64,000 bases of DNA from Ignavibacteriales bacterium (GTDB lineage Bacteria; Bacteroidota; Ignavibacteria; UBA10030). Made by a program: the position numbers and the translations under genes. This document shows positions 7,895 through 17,663 of this stretch, piece after piece (the first letter of the stretch is position 1; the number at the start of each line of letters is the position of its first letter). The DNA is taken from the NCBI GenBank assembly GCA_026390595.1, contig JAPLFQ010000021.1:124001-188000 (forward strand), read 5' to 3'. The notes under the pieces are model-generated. The model saw nothing but the letters and a program-made list of their open reading frames with translations. It was not told the DNA's origin and did no database searches.

Positions 7895-10800
7895 TCAGAA
7901 CTGGACAGTGTGAAAGACCTCCAGCAGCAAGGCTAATTCCTGATCGATTGAAGCTCTACCCATGAGCGATACATTTGACACACCGTACAGATCCCTTTCG
8001 CTGGTGGCGATGGCTGCATTGTCCCCTTTGAATACCGACACCAACCATCGTGCCATGGTGGATTTTCCATCTCTTGACCATGGCTCGAGCAACTTCAATG
8101 CCGCCTGTTCATGACCCAAAGCCCTTTCTGCAAGAGCCCCGAACAACCGGCTCACACCCATGTCCCCCGCGTGACTCTGGGTGTACGCAGTGACCTGTTC
8201 AAAGAGCTTTCGCCCACGCACGTTGTCCCCAATCTTGTTCGCACTCAATCCTTCAAGATAGTCCTCGAATCGGTTGTCGACGTCATATGGCTTCCCGACA
8301 CCAAGCCGCTCCGGCCACTGTCGGGCCTTTCCAAGAAAAACGCCAGCTTCCTGATACTTGCCCGCTTTCATGGCGCGAGCCGCCGAGAGCATGCACGCCT
8401 GACGATAAACCTCGCGGGTGTACCGGGCTCCTTCAAACGGAAGAACGGTCAGCGTATCGAGAATGGCGAGGCTCTCTCCCGGTTGACGGTTGAGCAGAAG
8501 AACTCGGGCATAATCAAACAACGCGACATAGCTGGCCGGGAACCGTTCGGCAGCAGACCGTGCCGTTTCCAGAGCGTTCGCATACTCAAGCCGCTCTACG
8601 TCATAATCAATCAAAGTCCGATACGCTCTCCACTCCCCTTTCCCGAGTTCCAGAGCTTTTCTGTACTCTTTCAAAGCACCAGGGGATTTTTGCGCTCGCA
8701 ACAGATTCCCTTTCAGAAGATAGAACGGTGCAAACGTAGGTTCGCTCCCGCAAGCATCCAGCAACACATGCGCATTCTCAACACGATCCTTGCTCAGATA
8801 CACAAGCGCAAGGTAGTACTTCGTTTTCCAGTGCGGCTTCCTGGTTTCAGCCCAGTTCAGAATCTCTGCCGTTTCCTGCCGGAATGGGAACACGAGTGCC
8901 GCGGAGAGCTCGAGCGCTTCCTTAAGGTAATAGTCCGCTTTCGCATTCCCCTTCACCTGATGATTCAGCCAGGCGAGCCAATAGGAAACAATAGGATGCG
9001 TTGGGGCTTGTTCCAGGACCTTGAGCGCGTCGCTGAAGAGGCGAAGTCCCACATAGAAACTTGCCAGCTCCAGATAGTTCTCTTGCGGAAGCTCGCTGCG
9101 AAAAACAGATTTGAAACGCGCAAGCTTCTCGGAGGTCGTGTCTCTGAGGTAGTCCTCGAATGCAGCAAGATGATTGAGCGGATCGATCTCGCGGAGGTGC
9201 TGGATGGCGTTCTTGGCACCTTCATCCGTTCCCTGAAAGCGGTACAACACAGGGAGGAACCGGCTCACCCTCGCATTCATCCGGTCGTAATCCAACGCCC
9301 TGAAAGCATACGCCTCTGCGGCAGGCCATTTCTGCTGAAGGAACGAGACTTCTGCCATTTCGGCGTTCGCAGCGGACCGGAATTTCATGGAGCGCGCCGA
9401 AACCCCGAAACCGTCCAGCGCATCATAGAGATTGCCCAGTTTTCTGCTGATAACTCCATAGCTGAAATTAGCATCCGGATCGTAGGCGTCGTTTGAAAGT
9501 GCGCGCTTCACATGCTCGAGTGCCTTTTCATACTCCATCCGGCGAAAGTAGATTTCTGCCGCGCCTGTGAGAGCCCGCGTGTGTGCCGGATCTTTCGAGA
9601 GGCAAGCGGAGTACTTTTCGAGAGCTCCTTTGTAATCTCGCTGCTTCGCTCGTTCCGCGCCTTCGGTGTACATCCCTTCAACGCTCGTCCAATCGAATTC
9701 CTTGCCGGCGACGACCGGTCGATGAAGTTTCCTCGCCTCGTCTTCCCCTGACTTGTAGGAGATCAGATCCCCCACCTTCACTTCAATCTCCCCGCTCCCT
9801 CCGATCTCCACTGAATCCGTAAAAGCCTGCAGCGGCTGGAGCGCAAGATCCTTCTTGTAGATTTCCTTTCCGCCCCGCAGGACGGTCAGCGGCTGGGCCG
9901 TCTTTCCCAGCGGGCAAAATCCGAATTTGAGCATCTTGCCGACAGTCTGGACGTTGAGCGTGCCGCTGAGGTTCGATTCTACCATGCCACCGATGTTCTT
10001 GAACGGAAACCACGCTTCCACAAAGCTCTCCTCGCTGACCGGAGCGAAGAACTGGTGCTTGAATGGAGTAAATGAACTGCCGCCCGCCGCCTGGTTGAAG
10101 AGCAATCCCGACTGGATCTCGACATACTGCTTGTTCCCCAAATCTGTGTCGGTCAGCAGGTCTGTCCAGATTTCTCCCTCCCTTGATCGCGCCCATATCC
10201 AGATCTTCTTACCGGGGTTGTCGGTAAACGGAGACCAGTGTACGACACCAAAATCGCTCCCGGCATAGTATGCCGCATAGGTGTCGGTATAGGAACCGAG
10301 AACATGGTACGACTTGGCGGGGCCGAACGCGTTGTTGGCATAGCGCGAGATGTCTCGTCCGGCGTTGTCGATCGGCCAGGAGAATGCTCCGCCCCCATGA
10401 TCGATGAAACCGGTACCAGGATATTTAAGCTGCAGATCCTCGCTCGCATCGGCTGCCGCGTTCATCCAGTGGTAGAGCGACGTATTCACATCTGTAGGGT
10501 TATACCAGAACGCCTCTGTTTGAAAGTACGCTTTGTCTTTGGGCAAACGGATATCGACACGCCATTCCGTCCTCGATGCGAGATCGATCGTTCCGACAAT
10601 GCAGCTCACGCTTCCATCATCGTTCGTGCGCGTCAGATAGTCCACCGGTGTGGCAGTCGCGGGCGTGTGACCGATGTCGCCGAAATTGAACTCGATTCCT
10701 CCCGATGTCCATGGACCCCGCATCGCGATTTCGCGGAACTTCACCACATGGTTGAAGTAGATGAATGCCTTACCCGTCGATTTCTCGATGGCGCCGAGGA

Positions 10801-11080
10801 TCTTCCCTCCGATTTCCGGAGCTATCAGAACCTTGATGTACGGGTTCTCCAACGTCACCACTTTCCATTCCCGGTCTTTGGGAGCGATGGCATATCCCTC
10901 GAACCTGAAGTACGGATAGATGTTTGTAAACCGGGCGATCGGGTCAGGATCACCGAACGGATACGTCCGGAACACCTGCTTCGATTCCGTCACAGTCGCT
11001 TGGGCGAAGAGAAATGATGTGCCGCAGGCGAGGGCAAGGAGTACGACAAGCAAAGGGATGGGAGATTTGAGCATTCGCAT
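7895..11080 (-). CDS. DUF5107 domain protein with C-terminal TPR repeats
   Basis: This exported protein of 1061 residues has a signal peptide (LLVVLLALACGTSFLFAQA). Residues about 30-400 form the DUF5107 domain, a beta-sandwich resembling aldose-mutarotase folds, with GGKILGAIEKSTGKAF, GGIEFNFGDIGH and YHWMNAAA. From about residue 475 onward it is a long array of TPR-type helical repeats (for example YKGALEKYSACLSKDPAHTRAL). DUF5107-TPR proteins are common in glycan-degrading Bacteroidota and relatives, but their reaction is not known to me. GGAGG lies nine bases before the ATG. It is followed by the GH123-like gene, suggesting joint work on one glycan. Confidence 0.85.
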   Translation of the reverse strand: MRMLKSPIPLLVVLLALACGTSFLFAQATVTESKQVFRTYPFGDPDPIARFTNIYPYFRFEGYAIAPKDREWKVVTLENPYIKVLIAPEIGGKILGAIEKSTGKAFIYFNHVVKFREIAMRGPWTSGGIEFNFGDIGHTPATATPVDYLTRTNDDGSVSCIVGTIDLASRTEWRVDIRLPKDKAYFQTEAFWYNPTDVNTSLYHWMNAAADASEDLQLKYPGTGFIDHGGGAFSWPIDNAGRDISRYANNAFGPAKSYHVLGSYTDTYAAYYAGSDFGVVHWSPFTDNPGKKIWIWARSREGEIWTDLLTDTDLGNKQYVEIQSGLLFNQAAGGSSFTPFKHQFFAPVSEESFVEAWFPFKNIGGMVESNLSGTLNVQTVGKMLKFGFCPLGKTAQPLTVLRGGKEIYKKDLALQPLQAFTDSVEIGGSGEIEVKVGDLISYKSGEDEARKLHRPVVAGKEFDWTSVEGMYTEGAERAKQRDYKGALEKYSACLSKDPAHTRALTGAAEIYFRRMEYEKALEHVKRALSNDAYDPDANFSYGVISRKLGNLYDALDGFGVSARSMKFRSAANAEMAEVSFLQQKWPAAEAYAFRALDYDRMNARVSRFLPVLYRFQGTDEGAKNAIQHLREIDPLNHLAAFEDYLRDTTSEKLARFKSVFRSELPQENYLELASFYVGLRLFSDALKVLEQAPTHPIVSYWLAWLNHQVKGNAKADYYLKEALELSAALVFPFRQETAEILNWAETRKPHWKTKYYLALVYLSKDRVENAHVLLDACGSEPTFAPFYLLKGNLLRAQKSPGALKEYRKALELGKGEWRAYRTLIDYDVERLEYANALETARSAAERFPASYVALFDYARVLLLNRQPGESLAILDTLTVLPFEGARYTREVYRQACMLSAARAMKAGKYQEAGVFLGKARQWPERLGVGKPYDVDNRFEDYLEGLSANKIGDNVRGRKLFEQVTAYTQSHAGDMGVSRLFGALAERALGHEQAALKLLEPWSRDGKSTMARWLVSVFKGDNAAIATSERDLYGVSNVSLMGRASIDQELALLLEVFHTVQF

Positions 11081-11305
11081 GGGATGGAACCTCCTCAGGA
11101 TGGATGCAATTCACAATCAAAGAGACCCGAAATGAAGAGACTGATTCCGGTGTTCGCGATAATAATGAATTTTCGAATGAACTTCCCTTCCATCGTTACG
11201 TGAGAAGGAGCCTTCTGCGGGGCCTCGGAAAAGAAGCGGACTTCGTGATAAAGGAACGTAGAGCGGCGATGAGAACCAGCCTGTCCTGACAGAGCAGAAC
11301 TGGGT

Positions 11306-11344
11306 AAACAACAATGGCCGCCAAGTTCGTGCATGTGGCGGCCA
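11306..11344 (-). terminator. Terminator after the dipeptidyl peptidase gene
   Basis: TGGCCGCCA at 11315-11323 and TGGCGGCCA at 11336-11344 form a perfect nine-base stem with a 12-base loop. Read on the minus strand it is followed by TTGTTGTTT. It lies about 30 bases past the peptidase stop. The rest of 11081-11375 shows no other feature; it should hold the promoter of the DUF5107 gene. Confidence 0.75.
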
Positions 11345-11375
11345 ATTCGGGATTCGGGAGACAATGCCGCAGGAA

Positions 11376-13601
11376 TCAGAGGTGTCTTTTCCAGAAATCA
11401 AGCTGGACATTGTTGAAGTGACGGCTCCCTGCTGGATCTCCAACACCGTGCCCGCGCAACGGATAGACCATGAGGTCAAACAGCTTGTTCGCTTTGATCA
11501 ATTCGTTGATGAAGCGCCAGATATTCTGGATATGAACGTTGTCATCGTGCGAACCGTGGACGAGCAGCAGCCTGCCATGCAGGTCCTTCGCGTACTTGAG
11601 CAATGAGTTCTCTTCGTATCCTTTGAGGTTTTCCTTCTCCGTCTTCATCAGGGACTCACCCCATTTCGAATCATAGAAGCGGAAGTCAGTCACCGTGCCG
11701 CCGGCAATGCCGGCCTTGAACTCTGTCGACCGGGTCATCGCGAGAACAGTGTTCGTCCCGCCGCCGCTCCAACCAGTGACGCCGATGCGGTCAGGATCGA
11801 CGTACGGCTGCTGCTTGAACCATCGCACGCCATCGACGAGATCGTTGAGTTCAATCTCGCCGGGGGACCGGTTCACGATGAGGTTTTCGAGCTTCTTGCT
11901 GATCCCCGTTGCGGCCCTGTTGTCAATCTTCACGCAAATGTAACCGTTGTTACCCAGGACATTGTCCCACACGTTGAACTGGAAGGAATTGGAGACCGTC
12001 GGGGCCGACGGACCCCCGTAGACTTCCACGATGACAGGATACTTTTTGGTCGGGTCGAAATCTCTCGGCTTCGTGATCGACGCGGGCAGCTTGAACCCGT
12101 CCCGCGCCGGGACATAGAGCAGCTCGGGTGCCTGGATGCCGAATGTCTTGAACCCTCCGATTTCGGGGGTCGCCAGCGTCATTTTCACCTTCCCTTTGGA
12201 TTCGCACAACGTCAGAGACGGCGGCGTCATCGTGTTCGAGAAACGGTCAAAGTAGTATTTGGCATTCGGACTCATCGTAATGGAGTGCGTGCCGTCGCCG
12301 GTTGTAAGGCGTTCCATGTTCTTTCCGTCGAAACGAATTCTATAGAGTTGTCGTTCGAGCGAGGACTTCTCGAGCGATGTGAAGTAGATCCATCCCCCTT
12401 CCTCGTCAATCCCTGTGACTCCCCGTTTCACCCAAAAAGCGCCGCCCCCCGAAGAGCACATGGCCCAGTCACCGTTCGTAATCTGGTTGACAAGCTCCCC
12501 TTTCATCGTGAACCGGTACAGGTGGTCGAAGCCGTCCCGTTCTGAAGCCAGAATCATGTGCTTGTTGTCTTTGAGGAAATAGAAATCATCGTTCATGTTC
12601 ACCCAGGCCTCGTCGGTGTCTCGCAGGATCAACTTCGACGTTCCACTTTGACGATCCACGAAATACAGGTCGACCTGGGATTGCAAACGATTCTCCGTCC
12701 GGACCCAGAACTGTCGGCTGTCGGGCAGCCAGCCAACGCGGACGATGTACTCGTATGAGCTGCGGTCGATTGCCGCCCACGTTGTCTGATCAGATCCAAG
12801 CTCGACGACGCCGACCTTCACGGCCGGGTTCTTCTCCCCCGGTTTTGGATACCGCTGGGTTTTCACCGTCGGTGTCCACGGTTCGAAATTCACAAAACGA
12901 TCGATACTGACTTCCGATTCATCGGTCTGCAGATAGGCGATGGCTTTAGAATCGCCTGACCACCAATACCCGATATCACGGCGGCCGAAGATTTCTTCCC
13001 AATAGACCCACGAAAGGGTTCCGTTGAGCAGTGTCTCGCTCCCGTCTTTCGTCAATTGCCATTCTTTTTTCGAGGTGATATCCACGGCAAACAGATTCGT
13101 GCCGCGCACAAACGCGAGCTTCGTTCCATCAGGGGAGAAGTTGATCGATTTCTCCTCTTCCGGGGTCTCCGTTACGCGGATGAAACTTGAATTCAGTATG
13201 TCCAGCACGAAGATATCCCCGCCGACCACGTAGAGACCGTACTTTCCCGCTCCCGAGAACGCCGAAGGCACAGGCGAAACCCTGGGCGCTTTCCCGGCCT
13301 GAAAGAGCTTCGCGAAGCTCTCTTTCGCTTTTGTCCAATCGAACAGCTGTACACGCTTTCCTGTTGACGGGTCCAAACGTTCCAAAACGCGGACACTGTC
13401 GGGCTTGCGCGAATCATAGATGAGTGCAGAGTTGTCATTCAACCACCAGACCCGCGGCAGCGAAAACGCCTGACCGAACGAAGGGTCGTTCATGGTTTCG
13501 AGCGTGACGTTCTGAGTTTCCTGCGCCAGCACTGCCTGAACTGCCGAAGCAAGCACGACCAGACTCACCACCAGCACGACATACCGGTAACTCCGCCCCA
13601 T
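11376..13601 (-). CDS. Dipeptidyl peptidase IV (S9B serine peptidase), secreted
   Basis: The 741-residue enzyme has a signal peptide (VVLVVSLVVLASAVQAVLAQ), an eight-bladed propeller domain (about 50-480) and an alpha/beta hydrolase domain (about 490-741). The catalytic triad is Ser612 in GWSGGG, Asp687 in GSHDDNVH and His718 in RGHGVGD. WVYWEEIFGRR in the propeller matches the Glu-Glu motif that binds the substrate amino terminus. S9B enzymes remove X-Pro or X-Ala dipeptides, so this enzyme fits attack on proline-rich peptides outside the cytoplasm. AGGAGG lies five bases before the ATG. It follows the outer-membrane protein gene after 226 bases and ends at its own terminator. Confidence 0.93.
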   Translation of the reverse strand: MGRSYRYVVLVVSLVVLASAVQAVLAQETQNVTLETMNDPSFGQAFSLPRVWWLNDNSALIYDSRKPDSVRVLERLDPSTGKRVQLFDWTKAKESFAKLFQAGKAPRVSPVPSAFSGAGKYGLYVVGGDIFVLDILNSSFIRVTETPEEEKSINFSPDGTKLAFVRGTNLFAVDITSKKEWQLTKDGSETLLNGTLSWVYWEEIFGRRDIGYWWSGDSKAIAYLQTDESEVSIDRFVNFEPWTPTVKTQRYPKPGEKNPAVKVGVVELGSDQTTWAAIDRSSYEYIVRVGWLPDSRQFWVRTENRLQSQVDLYFVDRQSGTSKLILRDTDEAWVNMNDDFYFLKDNKHMILASERDGFDHLYRFTMKGELVNQITNGDWAMCSSGGGAFWVKRGVTGIDEEGGWIYFTSLEKSSLERQLYRIRFDGKNMERLTTGDGTHSITMSPNAKYYFDRFSNTMTPPSLTLCESKGKVKMTLATPEIGGFKTFGIQAPELLYVPARDGFKLPASITKPRDFDPTKKYPVIVEVYGGPSAPTVSNSFQFNVWDNVLGNNGYICVKIDNRAATGISKKLENLIVNRSPGEIELNDLVDGVRWFKQQPYVDPDRIGVTGWSGGGTNTVLAMTRSTEFKAGIAGGTVTDFRFYDSKWGESLMKTEKENLKGYEENSLLKYAKDLHGRLLLVHGSHDDNVHIQNIWRFINELIKANKLFDLMVYPLRGHGVGDPAGSRHFNNVQLDFWKRHL

Positions 13602-13827
13602 AGTTCCTCCTGAGCTTGATTGATTGGAATTGACAGACGAAGCCTGCGCAGCATCGGCCTTTCAGTCTGTTTGACGTGAGAAGGTAAGTGAGAATGGAGT
13701 GAAACGCAATTTCCGGGGATGATCACGCGATAAGACCGATGTCACGCAAAGAAGAGGTTTGCGAAAACTCATCACAAAACCGGCTGTGCGGCTTCGCGCC
13801 TTTTCGCGGGACTTTCAGGCCGAGCCG

Positions 13828-16005
13828 CTAGAAATAGTAGAGGTACTTGATCTTGACAACACTCTCCCGCTCGGTAACGTGCAGCGCATGGGGAAGCAGC
13901 ACGCCGTTGGGGGCGAACTCGTCGCTCCTGTCACGCAATTCGTTGACGGCTAGGTAGATCCAACTCTTGGGCAGGAAGCTGTAAGAAAAGAGGGCTCCGA
14001 AAATGATGCGTTCCGTCCTTTTGGTCGACCGGACATAAACGTTGTCGAGATACAGCCGCAAATTGAGATCGTTGACTGGCGTCAGGGAAACAAACGGACG
14101 CGCGTTATAGGTAATGTCCTGAATCTTGTTCTCGGGATTCCCCTCGACAAACATGTTGAACGACGTACCGACATCAAGCACTTTCAGCGCATGCCAGCCA
14201 ACCTCGCTCCAACTTGAGAAATACCGGGCGAGATACTCTCGGGAAAAATTGTACGATTTGGAGTACGATCCACCCGTATTTCCGTACCATTTCGGAGAAA
14301 TATTGCACCATGCTGAGTAGTCCAGCTCATACGAATCGTACACCACCCCCTGGTCTTTGGACCGTCCCATGATGAAATCGAATTCATAACCCCAATTGTC
14401 CCTGAACTGCATATTGAACACGAGAACGCCCGACTGATCGGTATATGTCTCCACGTTCTTGTGCGTAAGCGAGAATCCTCCAAGCAACAAGATCTGCCGG
14501 ATGTACCCATCCTTGAAATACCACCGCGGGCCACCTATGGAGGTAAGTTCGCCGGTGCCGATCCACGGAACATATCCCACCTGGTTTACATCGAACTCGT
14601 CATTGATGTACCGGCCCCGGATAAAGAGCATCATATTCTCCTTCGCCATCAGGAACCCGGCAGAGCTGGCCAACCCGCCTTCCCGGTTCTTGAATGATCG
14701 GGCGAACTGGTATGAGAGCTGCCAGTCCGATGCACGGAATGCCCCATCGATATCGATTACTCCATCATCGTGATCCAGCGCGTGTTTGCCGACGAACAAT
14801 ATTCCTACAGATGAATTGTCGAGGATCTGCCGCTTCAACCTCACCGAGCTGAAGTACGCTCTCGGTTCTGTTTTCCGCTCTCCGTCCTGAGTGTAATCCT
14901 GGTCCCCCGTCATCGCGAGAAAACCTCCGTACTCCCATTCCCCAAGCCGGCCGAACGCCTTCGTGCCAAGCTGAAGAGGAACTTCGGAGCCGTCGGGCAG
15001 TACTTTTCCGATCCTGCGGGAATAGAACAGTTCCAACGGACGATAGAACCCCGTGCCCCGCTCGCGGCCGGTCGGCATGAACACTTCATTCCCTTGCGTG
15101 AAGAACGGCCGGCGTTCGTCGAAGTAGGTTTCATAACGGCTGATGTTGAATGCAAACGGATCGGCTTCGATCTGTGCGAAGTCGGGATTGGCGGTGAGCT
15201 GGAATGTTAGTTTCTGTGAAGGATTGTAAAAGATATCGAGGCCTGCGTCCGGGTCTCCTTTGTATTTCCCGTCTCCCAGATACGTCGCCCTCGTGATGCC
15301 AACCGGATAGAACTCCAGGTTGTTCCCCTTGATGGTCGGATGAAATCCCTCAAACACGAGTTTGCCAAACTTCGACACCCGCTGTCCTTCGTTCTCCTCA
15401 TAAGTGCACCAGTATGTATCCTCATGGTGCGCCGGCATCCACCGGTCGAAATCAAGTCCCCACTCCGACAGACTCTGATCATATTGGATCGATCGGTACG
15501 GGATCTCCCATTCTATCACATACCCCCAATCATAGACCTTTGACGCCGAGAACCAAACGCCGTCCCAGCTGTAATCCCTGTTGCGGGCATCATCCAGAAG
15601 GCGGCAGTCCGATCGGGCCCCCGACGCCGTGACACCAAATTTGTAGGCCGTTCGTTTGTCGAGAAAGGTATCGATCATGATCGATGCGTTATCGCCATCG
15701 GTATTGTCAAGCCTCCCGGTGATGACCTGAATGCTGTCACGCTGATCAAAGCAGACCATCAGACAATATAATGACTCGTCCGTCGTGAGAACCTTGGCGA
15801 CTGTTCTGCGCGTTGACGGGATGTTGTGATACGGCTGCTGCATGATGAAACCGTCGGCAGAATCTGCGGTGGCCCACGCCGGGTCGATGGTTCCGTCAAC
15901 GACAATCCGTTCAGCTGATCGCTTGAGTTTGAGCGCCCGCTGATCGCCGGCTACCGCTTCGAAGCCAAAGGGCAAGAGAAGAAGGAGTATCAAGAAAGGC
16001 TGCAT
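13828..16005 (-). CDS. CBM9-like / DUF5916 outer-membrane beta-barrel protein
   Basis: The 725-residue product starts with a signal peptide. Residues about 30-210 form a CBM9/DOMON-like carbohydrate-binding sandwich (VVDGTIDPAWATADSADGF, YVIEWEIPYRSI). Residues about 215-725 match the DUF5916 region (DIFYNPSQKLTFQLTANPDFAQIEADP, YFDERRPFFTQGNEVF) and are full of alternating aromatic strands. The last residue is Phe (KIKYLYYF), the usual outer-membrane barrel ending. It is probably an outer-membrane protein that binds or admits glycan or peptide pieces; its exact job is unknown. No clear Shine-Dalgarno sequence precedes the ATG. Confidence 0.85.
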   Translation of the reverse strand: MQPFLILLLLLPFGFEAVAGDQRALKLKRSAERIVVDGTIDPAWATADSADGFIMQQPYHNIPSTRRTVAKVLTTDESLYCLMVCFDQRDSIQVITGRLDNTDGDNASIMIDTFLDKRTAYKFGVTASGARSDCRLLDDARNRDYSWDGVWFSASKVYDWGYVIEWEIPYRSIQYDQSLSEWGLDFDRWMPAHHEDTYWCTYEENEGQRVSKFGKLVFEGFHPTIKGNNLEFYPVGITRATYLGDGKYKGDPDAGLDIFYNPSQKLTFQLTANPDFAQIEADPFAFNISRYETYFDERRPFFTQGNEVFMPTGRERGTGFYRPLELFYSRRIGKVLPDGSEVPLQLGTKAFGRLGEWEYGGFLAMTGDQDYTQDGERKTEPRAYFSSVRLKRQILDNSSVGILFVGKHALDHDDGVIDIDGAFRASDWQLSYQFARSFKNREGGLASSAGFLMAKENMMLFIRGRYINDEFDVNQVGYVPWIGTGELTSIGGPRWYFKDGYIRQILLLGGFSLTHKNVETYTDQSGVLVFNMQFRDNWGYEFDFIMGRSKDQGVVYDSYELDYSAWCNISPKWYGNTGGSYSKSYNFSREYLARYFSSWSEVGWHALKVLDVGTSFNMFVEGNPENKIQDITYNARPFVSLTPVNDLNLRLYLDNVYVRSTKRTERIIFGALFSYSFLPKSWIYLAVNELRDRSDEFAPNGVLLPHALHVTERESVVKIKYLYYF

Positions 16006-16388
16006 GGGATGCCGTAGTTAGGTTTGAGGATGACGGAATTACCCGAAGGAGAACGGAGATGTCTCAGATGTACAGAAGGCATAGCTGTGTTAACGCAATC
16101 CGATTTGTTAAGTTGCACATTCAGTGGATTTTGGCGAAGGAAGTGGGATGAAACGGATGGCGGTGATTGTGTAGGCGCGCCTGCGGTGTATCCAGTGTTC
16201 CCCCCGCTTCGTCCATCCTGGATTCTGAATTCTGAATTCTGCCTTCTGATTTCTTGATTCTCGCCTCTGCAATACCTAGATTCTCCAGTCTATCAGGCCT
16301 TGAGTATCCGGAGACTTCATCGTCCACTGAAGAAGCATCACTCTGATCCAAGTCCGTATCTCTGTCATCATCCGACCGGAAACGCACA
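16006..16388. other. Divergent intergenic region with low-complexity repeat
   Basis: These 383 bases separate the leftward barrel gene from the rightward aminotransferase gene. Apart from the ATTCTGA repeat at 16221-16260, I see no coding frame, no strong hairpin and no convincing promoter hexamers. Confidence 0.4.
16221..16260. repeat. ATTCTGA-type short tandem repeat
   Basis: GATTCTGAATTCTGAATTCT continues as degenerate TTCTG(A) units over about 40 bases. It is non-coding and looks like a simple-sequence expansion. Confidence 0.7.
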
Positions 16389-17639
16389 ATGAATTCGCAG
16401 ACGCTGCCTGCTGCATCTGAGCTGCTGTTCGCTCGCAGAGCTGATTTCCCTTCACTTCGAAGGGAGTTCCAGGGACAACCGCTGGTCTACTTTGACGGGC
16501 CTGGCGGGACACAAATCCCCCGTTCGGTCATCGATGCGATCATCCATTACTACACTACCTGTAATTCGAATACGCACGGTGCCTTCATAACGACACAGGA
16601 GTCCGACGAACTTCTCGAGCAGACACGACGCTCCGTCGCAGCATTTCTTGGCGCCCGCGGACCGCAGTGTATCTCGTTTGGTGCGAACATGACAACGCTG
16701 AGCTTCTCCCTGAGCCATGCTGTCGGACGGCTGTTGAAACCAGGGGACGAAATTCTCATCACACAGCTTGATCACGAGGCGAACCGCGGTCCATGGCTCA
16801 TGCTCAGGGAGCGGGGTGTTGTCGTCAACGAAGTGCTCTTGAGAAAAGACGGGACGCTGGATTACGACGACATGCGCTCGAGGATTGGATCGAAGACACG
16901 CCTGGTTGCCATCGGCATGGCGTCGAACGCTTTGGGGACAGTCAATAACATCGCACTGGCGCGTGAACTTGCATCGAAGGTCGGAGCCTGGTTGATGCTG
17001 GATGCCGTTCACTATGCACCCCACTTCTCCATCGATGTCGAAGCGATCGGTGCCGATTTCCTGATCTGCTCCGCCTACAAGTTCTACGGTCCCCATGTTG
17101 GCATACTGTATTCCCGCGAGGGACTTCTCGACCAGTTGGAACCGGATCGTCTTCGCACGCAGGATCAGCAATCGCCGTACAGAATTGAGACCGGGACACT
17201 CAACCATGCAGCAATCGCCGGTGTGAAGGCTTCCATCGACTACCTTGCCTCCCTCGGCTCGGGGGTAGATCTGCGTTCGCAGCTCGTCGCGGCGATGCAA
17301 TGCATCGGTGAACACGAGCGTTCACTCGCCAGCACGCTCTATGATGGCTTGCGCCAACTTCCCGGCGTGACGATTTATGGGCAACCGTTCATATCCGGGC
17401 GGCGCGCTCCAACCATCTCGTTCACGATCGGGTCGCGAAGCGCCGTGGACGTTTGCAGCTACCTTGCAAAACGGGGTTTCTGCACATGGGACGGACACTT
17501 CTATGCCCTCCGCGCGATCGAGGTACTCGGGTTGCTCGATCGCGGGGGTGTGACACGCGTCGGAATATCCCTCTACAATTCAATGGACGAGGTCTCGAGG
17601 TTGCTCGGAGAACTGAATCTTGTTGCCACAAGTACGTGA
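16389..17639 (+). CDS. Class V aminotransferase, cysteine desulfurase-like (VC1184 subfamily)
   Basis: The 416-residue PLP enzyme has the class V fold throughout: FDGPGGTQIPRSV near the start, NMTTLSFSLSHAVGR, LDAVHYAPH, and the PLP lysine in ICSAYKFYGPHVG. It resembles the cysteine-desulfurase-like subfamily typified by VC1184 rather than IscS or SufS. No sulfur-accepting partner such as SufU or IscU is adjacent. The homoserine dehydrogenase gene follows after 24 bases on the same strand, suggesting a shared amino-acid role, perhaps in sulfur amino-acid supply. Substrate is unproven. Confidence 0.88.
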   Translation: MNSQTLPAASELLFARRADFPSLRREFQGQPLVYFDGPGGTQIPRSVIDAIIHYYTTCNSNTHGAFITTQESDELLEQTRRSVAAFLGARGPQCISFGANMTTLSFSLSHAVGRLLKPGDEILITQLDHEANRGPWLMLRERGVVVNEVLLRKDGTLDYDDMRSRIGSKTRLVAIGMASNALGTVNNIALARELASKVGAWLMLDAVHYAPHFSIDVEAIGADFLICSAYKFYGPHVGILYSREGLLDQLEPDRLRTQDQQSPYRIETGTLNHAAIAGVKASIDYLASLGSGVDLRSQLVAAMQCIGEHERSLASTLYDGLRQLPGVTIYGQPFISGRRAPTISFTIGSRSAVDVCSYLAKRGFCTWDGHFYALRAIEVLGLLDRGGVTRVGISLYNSMDEVSRLLGELNLVATST

Positions 17640-17663
17640 TCCAGGAATAGGGAGAATCATGCT

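Noticed and set aside
8111-9496. 461-codon open frame on the plus strand
   Set aside because: It is antisense to the TPR part of the DUF5107 protein and has a basic, low-complexity composition with no domain.
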